Shown here: positions 11,617 to 20,296 of the stretch, piece by piece | Numbering within the stretch: the first letter of the stretch is position 1 | How the letters are laid out: the number at the start of each line of letters is the position of its first letter | Origin: Mesorhizobium sp. | GTDB taxonomy: Bacteria; Pseudomonadota; Alphaproteobacteria; Rhizobiales; Rhizobiaceae | DNA length: 64,000 bases | Assembly: GCF_004963255.1 (NCBI RefSeq) | Contig: NZ_SUGA01000011.1 | Location: 1-64,000, forward strand | Reading direction: 5' to 3' | Made by a program: the position numbers and the translations under genes | The notes under the pieces: model-generated | What the model was told of the DNA's origin: nothing | The model's database searches: none | The model's input: only the letters and a program-made list of their open reading frames with translations

Positions 11617-12276
11617 TCAGGCGGCGCGGTCGTCGCGCGCGGCCCTGACGGCCCGGAAAAACTGCTCGATCAGCGCCGGATCCTTGACGCCCGGAGCGCT
11701 TTCCACACCGGACGAAACATCGATTCCGGGAGGGTTGGCCAGTCTCAGGGCATCGCCGATATTGGCGGCGTTGAGCCCACCGGAAAGCATGTAATCGAGC
11801 CCGGCGTCAAGGCCGGCAAGGATGCGCCAGTCGAAGGCGACGCCATTGCCGCCCGGCAGCTGCGATCCCTTGGGCGGCTTGGCGTCGAACATGAAACGAT
11901 CGGCAATCCCGACGAACGGCTTTATACGCCCGAGATCGGCTGTCTCGCTGACGGAAAACACCTTCATGACGGGCAGGTCGTAACGGGCCTTGAGTTCCGC
12001 CACGCGCTCCGGCGTCTCGGAGCCATGCAACTGCAGCATGTCCGGCTGCATTTTTGCAACGATGTCATCCAAGAACTCATCGTCGGCATCGACGGTGACG
12101 GCAACGGCCAAGGCCTTGCCGCGCGCCGCTTCGCGCAGCCGCCCGGCCTCGGCCGGCTCGACATAGCGCGGGCTCTTGGCGAAGAAAATAAAGCCGACAT
12201 GGCTGGCGCCGCCGGCAAGGGCGGCGGCCATCGCGGCGTCGGTCTTCAATCCGCAGATCTTGATGTCGAGCGTCAT
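11617..12276 (-). CDS. trpF: phosphoribosylanthranilate isomerase
   Basis: 219 residues, a TIM-barrel enzyme converting N-(5'-phosphoribosyl)anthranilate to CdRP in tryptophan synthesis. The catalytic cysteine is Cys8 in KICGLKT; the matching aspartate lies in GIDVSSGVE near residue 195. The start MTLDIKICG at 12276 gives the standard N-terminus; a start 15 codons upstream adds unrelated residues. It is the first gene of the trpF-trpB-trpA-accD-folC block and is divergent from the gene at 12387. Confidence 0.95.
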   Translation of the reverse strand: MTLDIKICGLKTDAAMAAALAGGASHVGFIFFAKSPRYVEPAEAGRLREAARGKALAVAVTVDADDEFLDDIVAKMQPDMLQLHGSETPERVAELKARYDLPVMKVFSVSETADLGRIKPFVGIADRFMFDAKPPKGSQLPGGNGVAFDWRILAGLDAGLDYMLSGGLNAANIGDALRLANPPGIDVSSGVESAPGVKDPALIEQFFRAVRAARDDRAA

Positions 12277-12386
12277 GGGCCGGGCTTGGCACGAAACGGC
12301 CAAAGAGTCGAGAAAAAGCATGCTGTTGCCACCACGGCGGAAAACGCTACCTTCATATAGGAACCACAGGCGAGAGCAGGATAATC

Positions 12387-12602
12387 ATGGCCGACCGGAC
12401 CGTCGCCGAACTCCGACAAAAGATCGCGCAGGCGCGCGAGGTGATCGCGCATCTGATCGACAAGGCCGCCGTCAACGGCGCCGAGGCGCACCGGGCGCTG
12501 GAGTATTTCGGCAGCGACGCCTTCGACCGGGATTTCCTGCCCTGGCCGCATATCGAGGAAGGGCTGCGGCCGGAGGAGCTGAACGCGGCGAATGACGATT
12601 GA
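12387..12602 (+). CDS. small conserved hypothetical protein
   Basis: 71 residues, acidic and largely helical, starting MADRTVAELRQKIAQ. An AGGA stretch lies about eight bases upstream of the ATG. No domain is recognised. It has no membrane segment or signal peptide. Its codon use matches its neighbours, which supports a real gene. It is divergent from trpF, so the 110-base gap holds both promoters. Confidence 0.6.
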   Translation: MADRTVAELRQKIAQAREVIAHLIDKAAVNGAEAHRALEYFGSDAFDRDFLPWPHIEEGLRPEELNAANDD

Positions 12603-12646
12603 GCGTCCAATGGGCTCAAGCCGATAGCAGAGAGGCTGGCGGGACA

Positions 12647-12801
12647 GCGCCTCCTCTGTCCTGCCGGACATCTCCCCCACGAGGGGGGAGATCAGATGTC
12701 ACTCCGGCTTTCGCCAATCACCGATGTAGATGAGGCGCTGCCGGCGAAACTGCCAATCTCCCCCCTTGTGGGGGAGATGCCCGGCAGGGCAGAGGGGGCG
12801 C
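12647..12801. repeat. long inverted repeat (46-bp arms) in a mosaic intergenic element
   Basis: Arm 1 (12647-12692) and the reverse complement of arm 2 (12756-12801) agree at all but about four of 46 positions. Each arm itself holds a smaller hairpin around ctcccccac and gaggggggag. The 63-base centre codes for nothing recognisable. The element fills most of the gap between the genes at 12387 and 12854. Confidence 0.85.
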
Positions 12802-12853
12802 GAAGGAACTCCGTCGTCTCAAACGTTGCGCGCATGCGCGCAACAGCAGAGAG

Positions 12854-13612
12854 CTACTCGAACACAATCGCCTGCAGCGCCCCGCCGTTCCGCTTCAGCC
12901 AATCCTTGCAGCGGTCGGTGTCGGGGCACAGCTTCTCGCACAATCTCCAGAATTTCGGGCCGTGGTTCATCTCCTTCAGATGCGCCACCTCATGCGCCAC
13001 CAGGTAGTTTATCACCGCCGGCGGGGCCATCATGATGCGCCAGGAGAAGGAGAGGTTGCCCTCCGAGGTGCATGATCCCCAGCGGCTGGAGGTATCCTTG
13101 TACCTTATGGCCTTGGCGCGCTTGCCGATCGCCTCGGTGTGCTTGACCACCAGCCTCTCGATCTCCTTCTTGGCCTCGCGCTTGAGATGGTCGGCGACGC
13201 GGCGCGGCAGATGGATGCGCTCGCCATGGACGACCAGAAGCGGGCCGCGGTCGTCGCGCGAGACGGTGACGGTGCCGCGCTTCGAAGGCTCATGGACGAT
13301 GCGGTGCGGCACGCCGCGGATCGGGATTTTTATGCCGGGCCGCACTTGCGGGCGGGTCGGCACCTTGGCCAGGCGCTGCTCCAGCCAGTCTTGGTGGCGG
13401 TCGAGGAATTTCTCCACCTCGCCCCGGCGCAGGCCGGGCGGCACGGTGACGCGAAGGCCCTGGCCGCCGGAATCGATGCGCAAAGTGAGCCGCCTGGCCC
13501 TGGCGCTTTCGACGATCTTCAGCGGCAAAGTTCGCCCGGCGACGCAATGTTCGCGCTCCACCACAGGGGTGGGCTTTGGCTTGGTCAGATTGCGAAAGAA
13601 GCCGAGGGTCAT
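12854..13612 (-). CDS. YgjP-type metal-dependent hydrolase (DUF45)
   Basis: 252 residues of the YgjP/WSS-like zincin family. The zinc site HEVAH is at residues 207-211 with a likely third ligand His217 (NHGPKFW). The N-terminal half is the usual beta-rich DUF45 part, and SSRWGSC, the family signature, is at about 175. Cytoplasmic; physiological substrates are unknown. It lies alone between a repeat element and the terminator of the next gene upstream. Confidence 0.88.
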   Translation of the reverse strand: MTLGFFRNLTKPKPTPVVEREHCVAGRTLPLKIVESARARRLTLRIDSGGQGLRVTVPPGLRRGEVEKFLDRHQDWLEQRLAKVPTRPQVRPGIKIPIRGVPHRIVHEPSKRGTVTVSRDDRGPLLVVHGERIHLPRRVADHLKREAKKEIERLVVKHTEAIGKRAKAIRYKDTSSRWGSCTSEGNLSFSWRIMMAPPAVINYLVAHEVAHLKEMNHGPKFWRLCEKLCPDTDRCKDWLKRNGGALQAIVFE

Positions 13613-13667
13613 GGTTGGACGATACGCGATTCGAAAAAAACGGCCAGTGGAGGGAAGCTACAAAGAG

Positions 13668-13706
13668 AACAAAAAAGAAACGGCGCCGCTGAACGCGACG
13701 CCGTTG
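13668..13706 (-). terminator. terminator of the DUF2852 gene
   Basis: On the minus strand, a stem made by AACGGCG and CGCCGTT (13679-13705) is followed by a U-rich tract (TTTCTTTTTTG). It lies 28 bases after the stop of the gene at 13734. Confidence 0.75.
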
Positions 13707-13733
13707 TGTCATCCCAAGACCTGTCGCAGGATC

Positions 13734-14213
13734 TCAGTCGTCGAGCAGGTTCGTGCCCTTGCCGCGCTTGGCAGCGGGCTTGTCGGCCGAGCCGGTGGTG
13801 GTCGGCGCGGTATGCTTGTTGCGCTGGGCCATGAAGCGGTCGAACTCGTCCTGGTCCTTGGCGCGGCGCAGCTCGCGGGCGTAGTCGTCGAACTCGGTCA
13901 GCATCTCGTCAAGCTTGCGGCGCTCCTCGGCGAGGCGCTCCAGCTCCTTCTCGCGCCAGTCGTCGAAGGCGACGTTGCCGGTGCGAGCCGAGCCGTGGCC
14001 CCATCGGGCCGCCTTGTCGGAGCCGCGGCGGCAGCCGGCGAAGATGCCGTCGGTCGCGCGGTTGACGTCGCGCTTGAAGCCTTCCAGCCGGTCGCCCCAG
14101 ATGATGTAGGCGAGCATGGCGAAGCCGAGCGGCCAAAACACCATGAAGCCGATGACCATCAGCGCGATGGTGGCCGGCGTCCAGGCCGGACGGATCAATG
14201 CACTCGTATTCAT
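13734..14213 (-). CDS. DUF2852 membrane protein
   Basis: 159 residues. One hydrophobic segment (about residues 13-37, ATIALMVIGFMVFWPLGFAM) is followed by a basic and acidic coiled-coil-like tail rich in Arg, Glu and Lys. This is the DUF2852 family, known mainly from alphaproteobacteria, of unknown function. ATG at 14213 is preceded by AAGGA nine bases upstream; a TTG three codons earlier is less likely. Confidence 0.85.
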   Translation of the reverse strand: MNTSALIRPAWTPATIALMVIGFMVFWPLGFAMLAYIIWGDRLEGFKRDVNRATDGIFAGCRRGSDKAARWGHGSARTGNVAFDDWREKELERLAEERRKLDEMLTEFDDYARELRRAKDQDEFDRFMAQRNKHTAPTTTGSADKPAAKRGKGTNLLDD

Positions 14214-14328
14214 TTCTCCCAATCCTTCCGTTGGAGACAGCCAAACCGGCTGCGTGGAATCGAAATGGGAAGGCGAAATGGGCTATTCAAGACAAATCCG
14301 GCCAAAACCGGCGAAGCTTCTGAAATGA

Positions 14329-15471
14329 TTATCGCTTTTTGAGTTTTTCCAGGAAAAGCACTGCCATGCCGGCGACAAGCCCCCAGAACGCCGCGCCGAC
14401 GCCGAAGAGGGTGAGCCCCGAAGCCGTCACGGCGAAGGTGACGGTGGCCGGCATGCGTTCGCCGGCGTCATGAAGGGCTATCGACAGCGCGTTGGCCAGG
14501 GGCGCCGTCAACGCAAGCCCCGCGACCAGCACGATCAGGCTTTGCGGCAGGACGGCGAAGATCGCCACCAGCGAGGCGCCGAAGATGGCGAAGATGAGAT
14601 AGGCGAGCGCGTAGAACGGACCGGTCTTCCACCGCTCGGCCGGATCGGGATGGACATCGGGGCCGGTGCAGATGGCGGCCGAGATCGCCGCGAGATTTGT
14701 GGTCGCGGCACCGAACGGCGCCGAGAGCAGCGAGAACAGGCCGGTGACGCCGATCAGCGGGCCGGGCTCCGGATGATAGCCGGCGGCGCGCAGCACCGCG
14801 AGGCCCGAAAGGTTCTGCGAGGCCATGGTGACGAGATAGAGCGGCAGGGCAAGGCCGATGATCGCCGAGGCGGTGAATTGCGGCGCAATGAACGTCAATG
14901 TCGACAGTTCCGGCACCGGCAGGCTGCCGACGCGGCCGGTGAGGAAAGCGGCAAGGCCGCCGCCGATCAGCACCACCAGCACCGATAAAGCCGGATTGAA
15001 CAGGCGGATGACGAAGAAGGCGGCGATCAGCGGCAGGATCAGCCAGGGATCGGCGGGAATGGCCTTCACCGCATTGACGGCGAAACTGACCAGGATGCCG
15101 GCCAGCATGCCGGACGCGACCGAGGCCGGGATCTGCGCGATCAGCCGGGTCAGCGGCTTGAACAGGCCGGTGGCGACCAAAAGGACACCGGTGACCATGA
15201 AGGCGCCAACGGCCTGCGGCGTCGTGAAACCGCTGGAGGCAGCGATCAGGGCGAGACCCGGCGTCGACCAGGCGGTGATGACCGGCATTTTCGTGCGCCA
15301 GGACAGCCACAGGCATTCCACGACCATGGCAAGGCAGATCGCCGTCACGCCGCTCGCGGTCTCGATCTGGGTGGCGCCGACCGCCTTGGCGGCGGCGATG
15401 ACGAGGGCCAGCGTGCCGCCAAAGCCGACGATCGCGGCGACGAAGGCGGATATCGGGATGGAGATGCGCAT
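14329..15471 (-). CDS. benE: BenE-family transporter
   Basis: 380 residues with about 12 hydrophobic segments, matching the benzoate/H+ symporter family (BenE). Recognisable stretches include VITAWSTPGLALIAAS (about 64-79) and GVTGLFSLLSAPFGAATTN (about 238). Benzoate itself is not assured as substrate. Its start lies two bases after the stop of the alpha/beta-hydrolase gene upstream, so the two form an operon. No benzoate catabolic gene is nearby. Confidence 0.87.
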   Translation of the reverse strand: MRISIPISAFVAAIVGFGGTLALVIAAAKAVGATQIETASGVTAICLAMVVECLWLSWRTKMPVITAWSTPGLALIAASSGFTTPQAVGAFMVTGVLLVATGLFKPLTRLIAQIPASVASGMLAGILVSFAVNAVKAIPADPWLILPLIAAFFVIRLFNPALSVLVVLIGGGLAAFLTGRVGSLPVPELSTLTFIAPQFTASAIIGLALPLYLVTMASQNLSGLAVLRAAGYHPEPGPLIGVTGLFSLLSAPFGAATTNLAAISAAICTGPDVHPDPAERWKTGPFYALAYLIFAIFGASLVAIFAVLPQSLIVLVAGLALTAPLANALSIALHDAGERMPATVTFAVTASGLTLFGVGAAFWGLVAGMAVLFLEKLKKR

Positions 15472-15473
15472 GG

Positions 15474-16244
15474 TCAGGCGGCCCGCTTGACCATGTCGGC
15501 GACGGCGCGCTTCAGCATGTCGAGATCCTCGGGACGGGACAGGCGATGATCGCCGTCGGGGATCAGCGACAGCGTCACATCGTCGGCGGGAAGCATCGAT
15601 GCGAGCTTCAAGGCATGGCTGGACGGCACGTCCGGATCGGCCAGGCCCTGCAATATGTGCACCGGACAGTGCGTGTCGATCGGTCCGGTCATGACCCGGT
15701 TGGCGCGGCCGTCCTCGATCAGCGCTCGGGTGTAGATATAAGGCTCGTCCGAATAGTCGGACGGCTCGGTGAAAAATCCCTTTTTCGAAAGATCGCGCTT
15801 CTGTGCCTTGGTCAGCACCGGTTCGATCAGCTCGAATGTGAAGTCAGGCGCCGGCGCAAGCAGCACGAGACCGGCCACGCGGTCGTCGCCCGCCCGGCGC
15901 AATTCCTGGACCATGCGCAGCGCGATCCACGCCCCCATCGAGGAGCCGACCAGGATCTGCTTGCCTTTGCTGAAGCGCCGGAAGACGGCGAGGCTCTCGG
16001 CCAGCCATCTGGAGATCGTGCCGTCGGCGAATTCGCCGCCCGACTCGCCATGGCCGGAATAGTCGTGGCGCAGATAGGCGTGGCCCTCGCGAGCGGCCCA
16101 GGCAGCAAGCGTCTCCGCCTTCGTGCCCAGCATGTCGGACTTGTAGCCGCCGAGCCACACCACGCCGGGCGCCGTGCCAGGCGCCTGCCTGACGGCGATG
16201 CTCGACCCGTCCACATCAATGAAAACCGGAGCGCTGGCGGCCAT
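15474..16244 (-). CDS. alpha/beta-fold hydrolase
   Basis: 256 residues with the nucleophile elbow GSSMGAW (Ser102), a likely acid in GLADPDVP (near 207) and catalytic histidine in PDGDHRLS (near 235). HDYSGHGESGG (60-70) forms the oxyanion side. AAAGGA lies nine bases before the ATG at 16244; a longer frame to 16355 lacks a ribosome site. It heads a two-gene operon with the BenE transporter, so it may act on an ester or thioester of the imported compound, which is inference. Confidence 0.87.
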   Translation of the reverse strand: MAASAPVFIDVDGSSIAVRQAPGTAPGVVWLGGYKSDMLGTKAETLAAWAAREGHAYLRHDYSGHGESGGEFADGTISRWLAESLAVFRRFSKGKQILVGSSMGAWIALRMVQELRRAGDDRVAGLVLLAPAPDFTFELIEPVLTKAQKRDLSKKGFFTEPSDYSDEPYIYTRALIEDGRANRVMTGPIDTHCPVHILQGLADPDVPSSHALKLASMLPADDVTLSLIPDGDHRLSRPEDLDMLKRAVADMVKRAA

Positions 16245-16368
16245 GGGCTTGTCCTTTCCGCCGGTCTTTTGACACAGGCGGTGGTTCAACGAAAAGTGCT
16301 CGCGGCATTTCTTTGCTTGGTGCAGGTAAAGGCAAGCGGACAGGTGATTTTCCAACCGGGCTGTGCTA

Positions 16369-16398
16369 TTGACTCACGCCCCGCGCTCCCCACATAGG
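16369..16398 (+). promoter_or_regulatory. putative sigma-70 promoter of infC
   Basis: TTGACT (16369-16374) and CATAGG (16393-16398) are 18 bases apart. The predicted leader before the infC start is about 50 bases. Confidence 0.5.
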
Positions 16399-16456
16399 CG
16401 CGTCCAGCAATTCGAATTACTGAACCCTGAACGAAACGGCCGAGGAGACCACGACC

Positions 16457-16993
16457 ATTCGCAGACCTTTCAAAGCAGCGGCACCCACCAAGGACGGGCC
16501 GCGCTCCAACCGAGACATCCGGGTACCCCGGGTCCAGCTTATCGATGCCGACGGCCAGAACCGTGGCGATGTTTCCATCAATGACGCGTTGCTGCTCGCC
16601 GAAGAGGCCGGGCTCGATCTCGTCGAGATATCGCCCAATGCGGTGCCGCCGGTCGTCAAGATCCTCGATCTCGGCAAGCTGAAATACGCCAACCAGAAGA
16701 AGGCGGCCGAAGCCCGCAAGAACCAGAAGGTCATCGAGATCAAGGAGATCAAGATGCGCCCGAACATCGACAGCCATGACTATGAGACCAAGATGAAGGC
16801 CGTGCGGCGCTTCTTCGAGGAAGGCGACAAGGTCAAGCTGACGCTGCGCTTCCGCGGCCGCGAGATGGCGCATATGGAGCTCGGCATGCAGCTTCTGAAC
16901 AAGGTGCGCGAGGAAGTGTCGACGATCGCCAAGGTCGAGGCGGAGCCGAAGCTCGAAGGCCGCCAGATGATGATGGTTCTGGCGCCGCGCTAA
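16457..16993 (+). CDS. infC: translation initiation factor IF-3, starting at ATT
   Basis: 178 residues. IF-3 binds the 30S subunit and checks the start codon-initiator tRNA pair. The N-domain opens [17 protein letters not shown] and the C-domain ends MMMVLAPR. Only ATT at 16457 can open the conserved N-terminus: upstream in frame there is just CTG at 16427 before a stop at 16421, and the first ATG-like alternatives lie deep inside the protein. GAGGAG (16442-16447) is nine bases upstream. An AUU start is the known hallmark of infC and underlies IF-3 self-control in E. coli. Confidence 0.95.
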   Translation: MRRPFKAAAPTKDGPRSNRDIRVPRVQLIDADGQNRGDVSINDALLLAEEAGLDLVEISPNAVPPVVKILDLGKLKYANQKKAAEARKNQKVIEIKEIKMRPNIDSHDYETKMKAVRRFFEEGDKVKLTLRFRGREMAHMELGMQLLNKVREEVSTIAKVEAEPKLEGRQMMMVLAPR

Positions 16994-17014
16994 ATCCCGC
17001 CAAAATCATGGTGC

Positions 17015-17050
17015 AGGGCGTCCCGACGATCGGCGGGACGCCTGTTTTCT
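17015..17050 (+). terminator. rho-independent terminator after infC
   Basis: A nine-base stem, GGCGTCCCG (17017-17025) with CGGGACGCC (17034-17042), is followed by TGTTTTCT. It begins about 20 bases after the infC stop. Confidence 0.85.
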
Positions 17051-17146
17051 ATCCGATCGCGGGCAAATCGACGATCGGGTTCCTCGGTGGCGAGCAAAAC
17101 TCGACGATCGCTTCGCGATCACGAGCAAACGATCGGGTTTTTCCTC

Positions 17147-17794
17147 ATGGGCGATGAAGTGAAGTCCAAGCCTGCCCGGCAAACGCCAGGTCTCGGCGGC
17201 TACCAGCATATGCGCCGCCTCGTGCTGGCCGTGCTGATCGTTGTGCTGTTTGCCGCGCTTGTGTTCGGACAGTCGACTTTTCCGCCGGACACGCCGGTGC
17301 ACGAAACGATCGAGATGTTCGGCGTGCTCTTGATCTTTCTCGGCATAGTCGGGCGATTGTGGTCGACGCTCTATATCGGCGGGCGCAAATCCTCCGAAGT
17401 GGTCACCGGCGGACCCTATTCGATCACCCGCAACCCGCTCTATCTGTTCTCGACCGTGGCGGCCGCCGGCGTCGGCGCGCAGATCGGCTCGTTTTCAGGC
17501 ATCATTCTCTTTGCGCTGCTGTGCGCCGGCGCGTTCCACATCGTCATCCTGCGCGAGGAGCGCTATCTGAAGGAAGTGCTCGGCGCGGCCTACCAGGCTT
17601 ATCTGGCCAAGGTGCCGCGCTTCTTCCCGAACCTTTCGCTCTACCAGGAGGGCGACACCGGCAGCTTCAAGCCGCGCCTGCTGTTGAACACGCTGCTCGA
17701 CGGCCTGGTGTTCCTGGTCGCGCTGCCGGCCTTCGAGCTGATCGATGGCGCGCAGCAGTCGGGAGTGTTGCCGGTGCTCTTCCGTCTGCCCTGA
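17147..17794 (+). CDS. isoprenylcysteine carboxyl methyltransferase-like membrane protein
   Basis: 215 residues with about four to five membrane segments. The C-terminal catalytic-type motifs are those of the ICMT/PEMT-like family: [13 protein letters not shown] (about 108-120) and the E-E-R-Y-L stretch [17 protein letters not shown] (about 152). Such bacterial proteins are integral membrane methyltransferases of mostly unknown substrates. The start is uncertain: ATG at 17147 was chosen, with 17087 and 17210 as alternatives, and no clear ribosome site is seen at any of them. Confidence 0.8.
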   Translation: MGDEVKSKPARQTPGLGGYQHMRRLVLAVLIVVLFAALVFGQSTFPPDTPVHETIEMFGVLLIFLGIVGRLWSTLYIGGRKSSEVVTGGPYSITRNPLYLFSTVAAAGVGAQIGSFSGIILFALLCAGAFHIVILREERYLKEVLGAAYQAYLAKVPRFFPNLSLYQEGDTGSFKPRLLLNTLLDGLVFLVALPAFELIDGAQQSGVLPVLFRLP

Positions 17795-17824
17795 TCAAGA
17801 CAGCGCGTCGCATCGCTGCAGGTG

Positions 17825-17853
17825 TTGCACACAGGCCGTCTTTGATCTATAGG
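17825..17853 (+). promoter_or_regulatory. putative sigma-70 promoter of rpmI-rplT
   Basis: TTGCAC (17825-17830) and TATAGG (17848-17853) are separated by 17 bases. It lies just ahead of a strong leader hairpin. Confidence 0.55.
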
Positions 17854-17868
17854 ACCGCCGTTCCAAGA

Positions 17869-17908
17869 AAACCGCCCGGCAGGGCATGCCGTGGCGGTTT
17901 CATTTGCT
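17869..17908 (+). promoter_or_regulatory. structured 5' leader of rpmI-rplT, possible attenuator
   Basis: AAACCGCC (17869-17876) pairs with GGCGGTTT (17893-17900), and inside it CGGCA pairs with TGCCG, giving a nearly continuous 13-bp stem. The stem is followed by CATTTGCTTTT, a loose U-rich run. A second small stem (GGGC with GCCC) comes within 30 bases. The ribosomal protein operon rpmI-rplT is feedback-controlled by L20 through leader RNA in other bacteria; the same here is inference. Confidence 0.5.
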
Positions 17909-17976
17909 TTTCGGGCTTTGGTCGGCCCGAAGCGGACAAGAAGCGCGATGGTGCGCCACCAATACGGAGTAGCAAA

Positions 17977-18180
17977 ATGCCCAAGATGAAGACCAAATCG
18001 GCCGCCAAGAAGCGGTTCAAGATTACTGCCACCGGCAAGGTGCTGTCGGCTGCCGCCGGCAAGCGCCACGGCATGATCAAGCGTTCCAACAAGTTCATTC
18101 GCGATGCCCGCGGCACGATGGTTCTGGCTGAACCGGACGGCAAGAAGGTCATCAAGAATTTTCTGCCGAACGGCCTCTGA
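17977..18180 (+). CDS. rpmI: 50S ribosomal protein L35
   Basis: 67 residues, strongly basic, opening [15 protein letters not shown], the L35 signature, and ending FLPNGL. GGAG lies seven to ten bases upstream. It is followed 40 bases later by rplT. Normal length for the family. Confidence 0.97.
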   Translation: MPKMKTKSAAKKRFKITATGKVLSAAAGKRHGMIKRSNKFIRDARGTMVLAEPDGKKVIKNFLPNGL

Positions 18181-18220
18181 GCATTTCGGTTTCAGGAACA
18201 GTATTTAAGGAGATCATGAC

Positions 18221-18622
18221 ATGGCACGCGTAAAGAGAGGCGTTACCGCCCACGCCAAGCACAAGAAGGTCCTGAAAGCCGCCAAGGGTTTCTACGGCCG
18301 CCGCAAGAACACCATCCGCATCGCCAAGCAGGCGGTGGAGAAGTCGCTGCAGTATGCCTACCGCGACCGCAAGAACCGCAAGCGCTCGTTCCGCGCGCTG
18401 TGGATCCAGCGCATCAACGCGGCGACCCACGAGCACGGCCTGACCTATGGCCGCTTCATCGACGGCCTCAACAAGGCCGGCATCGAGATCGACCGCAAGG
18501 TCCTGTCGGACATGGCCATCCACGAGCCGCAGGCTTTCGCAGCACTCGTGGCCAAGGCCAAAGTCGCGCTCGAATACCTGAAGAACACCACGCCGAATGC
18601 TTTTGAGAGCGCTGTCGCCTAA
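18221..18622 (+). CDS. rplT: 50S ribosomal protein L20
   Basis: 133 residues opening [16 protein letters not shown], the L20 N-terminal tail that threads into 23S rRNA; the globular C-domain holds the [18 protein letters not shown] signature. AAGGAG lies nine bases upstream of the ATG. L20 is an early assembly protein and the usual repressor of its own operon. A terminator follows. Confidence 0.98.
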   Translation: MARVKRGVTAHAKHKKVLKAAKGFYGRRKNTIRIAKQAVEKSLQYAYRDRKNRKRSFRALWIQRINAATHEHGLTYGRFIDGLNKAGIEIDRKVLSDMAIHEPQAFAALVAKAKVALEYLKNTTPNAFESAVA

Positions 18623-18660
18623 GCCAGCGCTTCCCAAGCATTTCTAGTACTGATTTGGGG

Positions 18661-18693
18661 AACCCGCGCTGGCACGGCTGGCGCGGGTTTTTC
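18661..18693 (+). terminator. rho-independent terminator between rplT and pheS
   Basis: A perfect nine-base stem AACCCGCGC (18661-18669) with GCGCGGGTT (18681-18689) runs into a TTTTT tract. A frame start at 18696 sits directly on its 3' edge, which argues against that start for pheS. Confidence 0.85.
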
Positions 18694-18764
18694 TTATGCC
18701 TGATCAAACCAAGATGGTGACGCACCACATGGGTGCTGTCCGCCCGAACGAAGAGAGTTTCGCC

Positions 18765-19862
18765 GTGAACGCCACTGCTGGAAATCTTGAAGCCCTGGAA
18801 GCTTCGCTGCTCGCCGAGATCGCGGCCGCCTCGGACGAGGCCGCGATCGAGGCGGTGCGCGTCTCGGCGCTGGGCAAGAAGGGCTCGGTCTCCGAAATGC
18901 TGAAGACGTTGGGCGCCATGAGCGCCGAGGAGCGGCAGGTGAAGGGCCCGGCGATCAACGGCCTGAAGAACCGCGTCACCGAGGCGCTAACCCAGCGCAA
19001 GGCTGAATTGAAGGACGTGGCGATCGCGGCCCGGCTCGCCGCCGAGAAGGTCGATGTCACGCTCCCTGTTCGCCAGTCGCCGGCCGAGCGCGGCCGCATC
19101 CATCCGATCAGCCAGGTGATCGACGAGATCGCGGCGATCTTCGGCGATCTCGGCTTCTCGATCGCCGAAGGTCCGGATATCGAGACCGACCATTACAATT
19201 TCACCGCGCTGAACTTCCCCGAGGGACATCCGGCGCGCGAGATGCACGACACCTTCTTCTTCCAGCCTGACGAGAAGGGCGAGCGCAAGCTGTTGCGCAC
19301 GCACACCTCGCCCGTGCAGATCCGCACCATGGAGCGGCAGAAGCCGCCGATCCGCATCGTCATTCCCGGCAAGACCTACCGGCAGGATTCCGACGCGACG
19401 CATTCGCCGATGTTCCACCAGGTCGAAGGGCTGGTGATCGACAAGACGGCCAACATCGCCAACATGAAGTGGGTGCTGGAGGAGTTCTGCAAGGCCTTCT
19501 TCGAGGTGCCGAGCGTCAAGATGCGCTTCCGCCCATCCTTCTTTCCGTTCACCGAGCCCAGTCTCGAGGTCGACATCCAGTGCGACCGCTCGCGTCCGGG
19601 CGAAGTGCGCTTCGGCGAAGGCTCGGACTGGATGGAGATCCTGGGCTGCGGCATGGTGCATCCCAACGTGCTGCGTTATGGCGGGCTCGATCCCGACGAA
19701 TATCAGGGCTTTGCCTGGGGCATGGGCATCGACCGCATCGCCATGCTGAAATACGGCATGCCGGATTTGCGCGCCTTCTTCGATGCCGACGTGCGGTGGC
19801 TCACGCATTACGGCTTCCGGCCGCTCGACCTGCCGACGCTGTTCGGGGGGCTATCGACATGA
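18765..19862 (+). CDS. pheS: phenylalanyl-tRNA synthetase alpha subunit
   Basis: 365 residues, class II synthetase subunit that with PheT charges tRNA-Phe. An N-terminal coiled coil (to about 85) is followed by the catalytic core with [12 protein letters not shown] (about 187), [19 protein letters not shown] (about 207) and motif 3 [10 protein letters not shown] (about 327). GTG at 18765 was chosen because it gives the family length and is preceded by a GAAGAGAG stretch; ATGs at 18696, 18717 and 18729 are alternatives. The stop overlaps the next gene by four bases. Confidence 0.95.
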   Translation: MNATAGNLEALEASLLAEIAAASDEAAIEAVRVSALGKKGSVSEMLKTLGAMSAEERQVKGPAINGLKNRVTEALTQRKAELKDVAIAARLAAEKVDVTLPVRQSPAERGRIHPISQVIDEIAAIFGDLGFSIAEGPDIETDHYNFTALNFPEGHPAREMHDTFFFQPDEKGERKLLRTHTSPVQIRTMERQKPPIRIVIPGKTYRQDSDATHSPMFHQVEGLVIDKTANIANMKWVLEEFCKAFFEVPSVKMRFRPSFFPFTEPSLEVDIQCDRSRPGEVRFGEGSDWMEILGCGMVHPNVLRYGGLDPDEYQGFAWGMGIDRIAMLKYGMPDLRAFFDADVRWLTHYGFRPLDLPTLFGGLST

Positions 19863-20296
19863 CGGCACCCCACACCGGCGGCTGCCGTTGCGGCGCGGTG
19901 CGGTTCGAGGCCTCGGCCGAGCCGCACCACATCAGCTATTGCCATTGCGGCGACTGCCGGCGCGCCACGGGCGCGCCGGTGTCGGCTTTTGTCGGCTTCA
20001 TGGCCGACCAGGTCGCGCTCGAAGGCAAGTCGCTGAAAAGCTATCGCAATGGCCCGGTGGAGCGCTCCTTCTGCGGCACCTGCGGCTCGCCCATCGCCTA
20101 TGTCGACAAGCGGCTCGACAACCGGATCTATTTCATGCTCGGCGCCATGGATATGCCGGCCTATTTCAAGCCGACGCTGCACGCCTATGTGCGCGAGCAA
20201 CTGCCCTTCCTGCACATGCCGGACGACCTGCCGAGACATCTGAAGACCAGCGTGCCCCGACCAGAAGGGCAAGGACCGAACGGAACAGAACCATGA
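19859..20296 (+). CDS. GFA-family zinc protein wedged between pheS and pheT
   Basis: 145 residues of the GFA (glutathione-dependent formaldehyde-activating enzyme-like) fold. All expected zinc cysteines are present: Cys9 and Cys11, Cys28, Cys30 and Cys33 ([14 protein letters not shown]), and Cys72 and Cys75 (FCGTCGSPI). It overlaps pheS and pheT by four bases at each end (ATGA twice), so it must be translated with both synthetase subunits. Most members of this fold have no proven activity; a role in charging tRNA-Phe is not implied by any residue seen. Confidence 0.92.
   Translation: MTAPHTGGCRCGAVRFEASAEPHHISYCHCGDCRRATGAPVSAFVGFMADQVALEGKSLKSYRNGPVERSFCGTCGSPIAYVDKRLDNRIYFMLGAMDMPAYFKPTLHAYVREQLPFLHMPDDLPRHLKTSVPRPEGQGPNGTEP

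Noticed and set aside
17060..17146. Several CGATCG-containing short repeats before the ICMT-like gene
   Set aside because: Spacing is irregular and unit length short; too weak to call a CRISPR or a tandem array.
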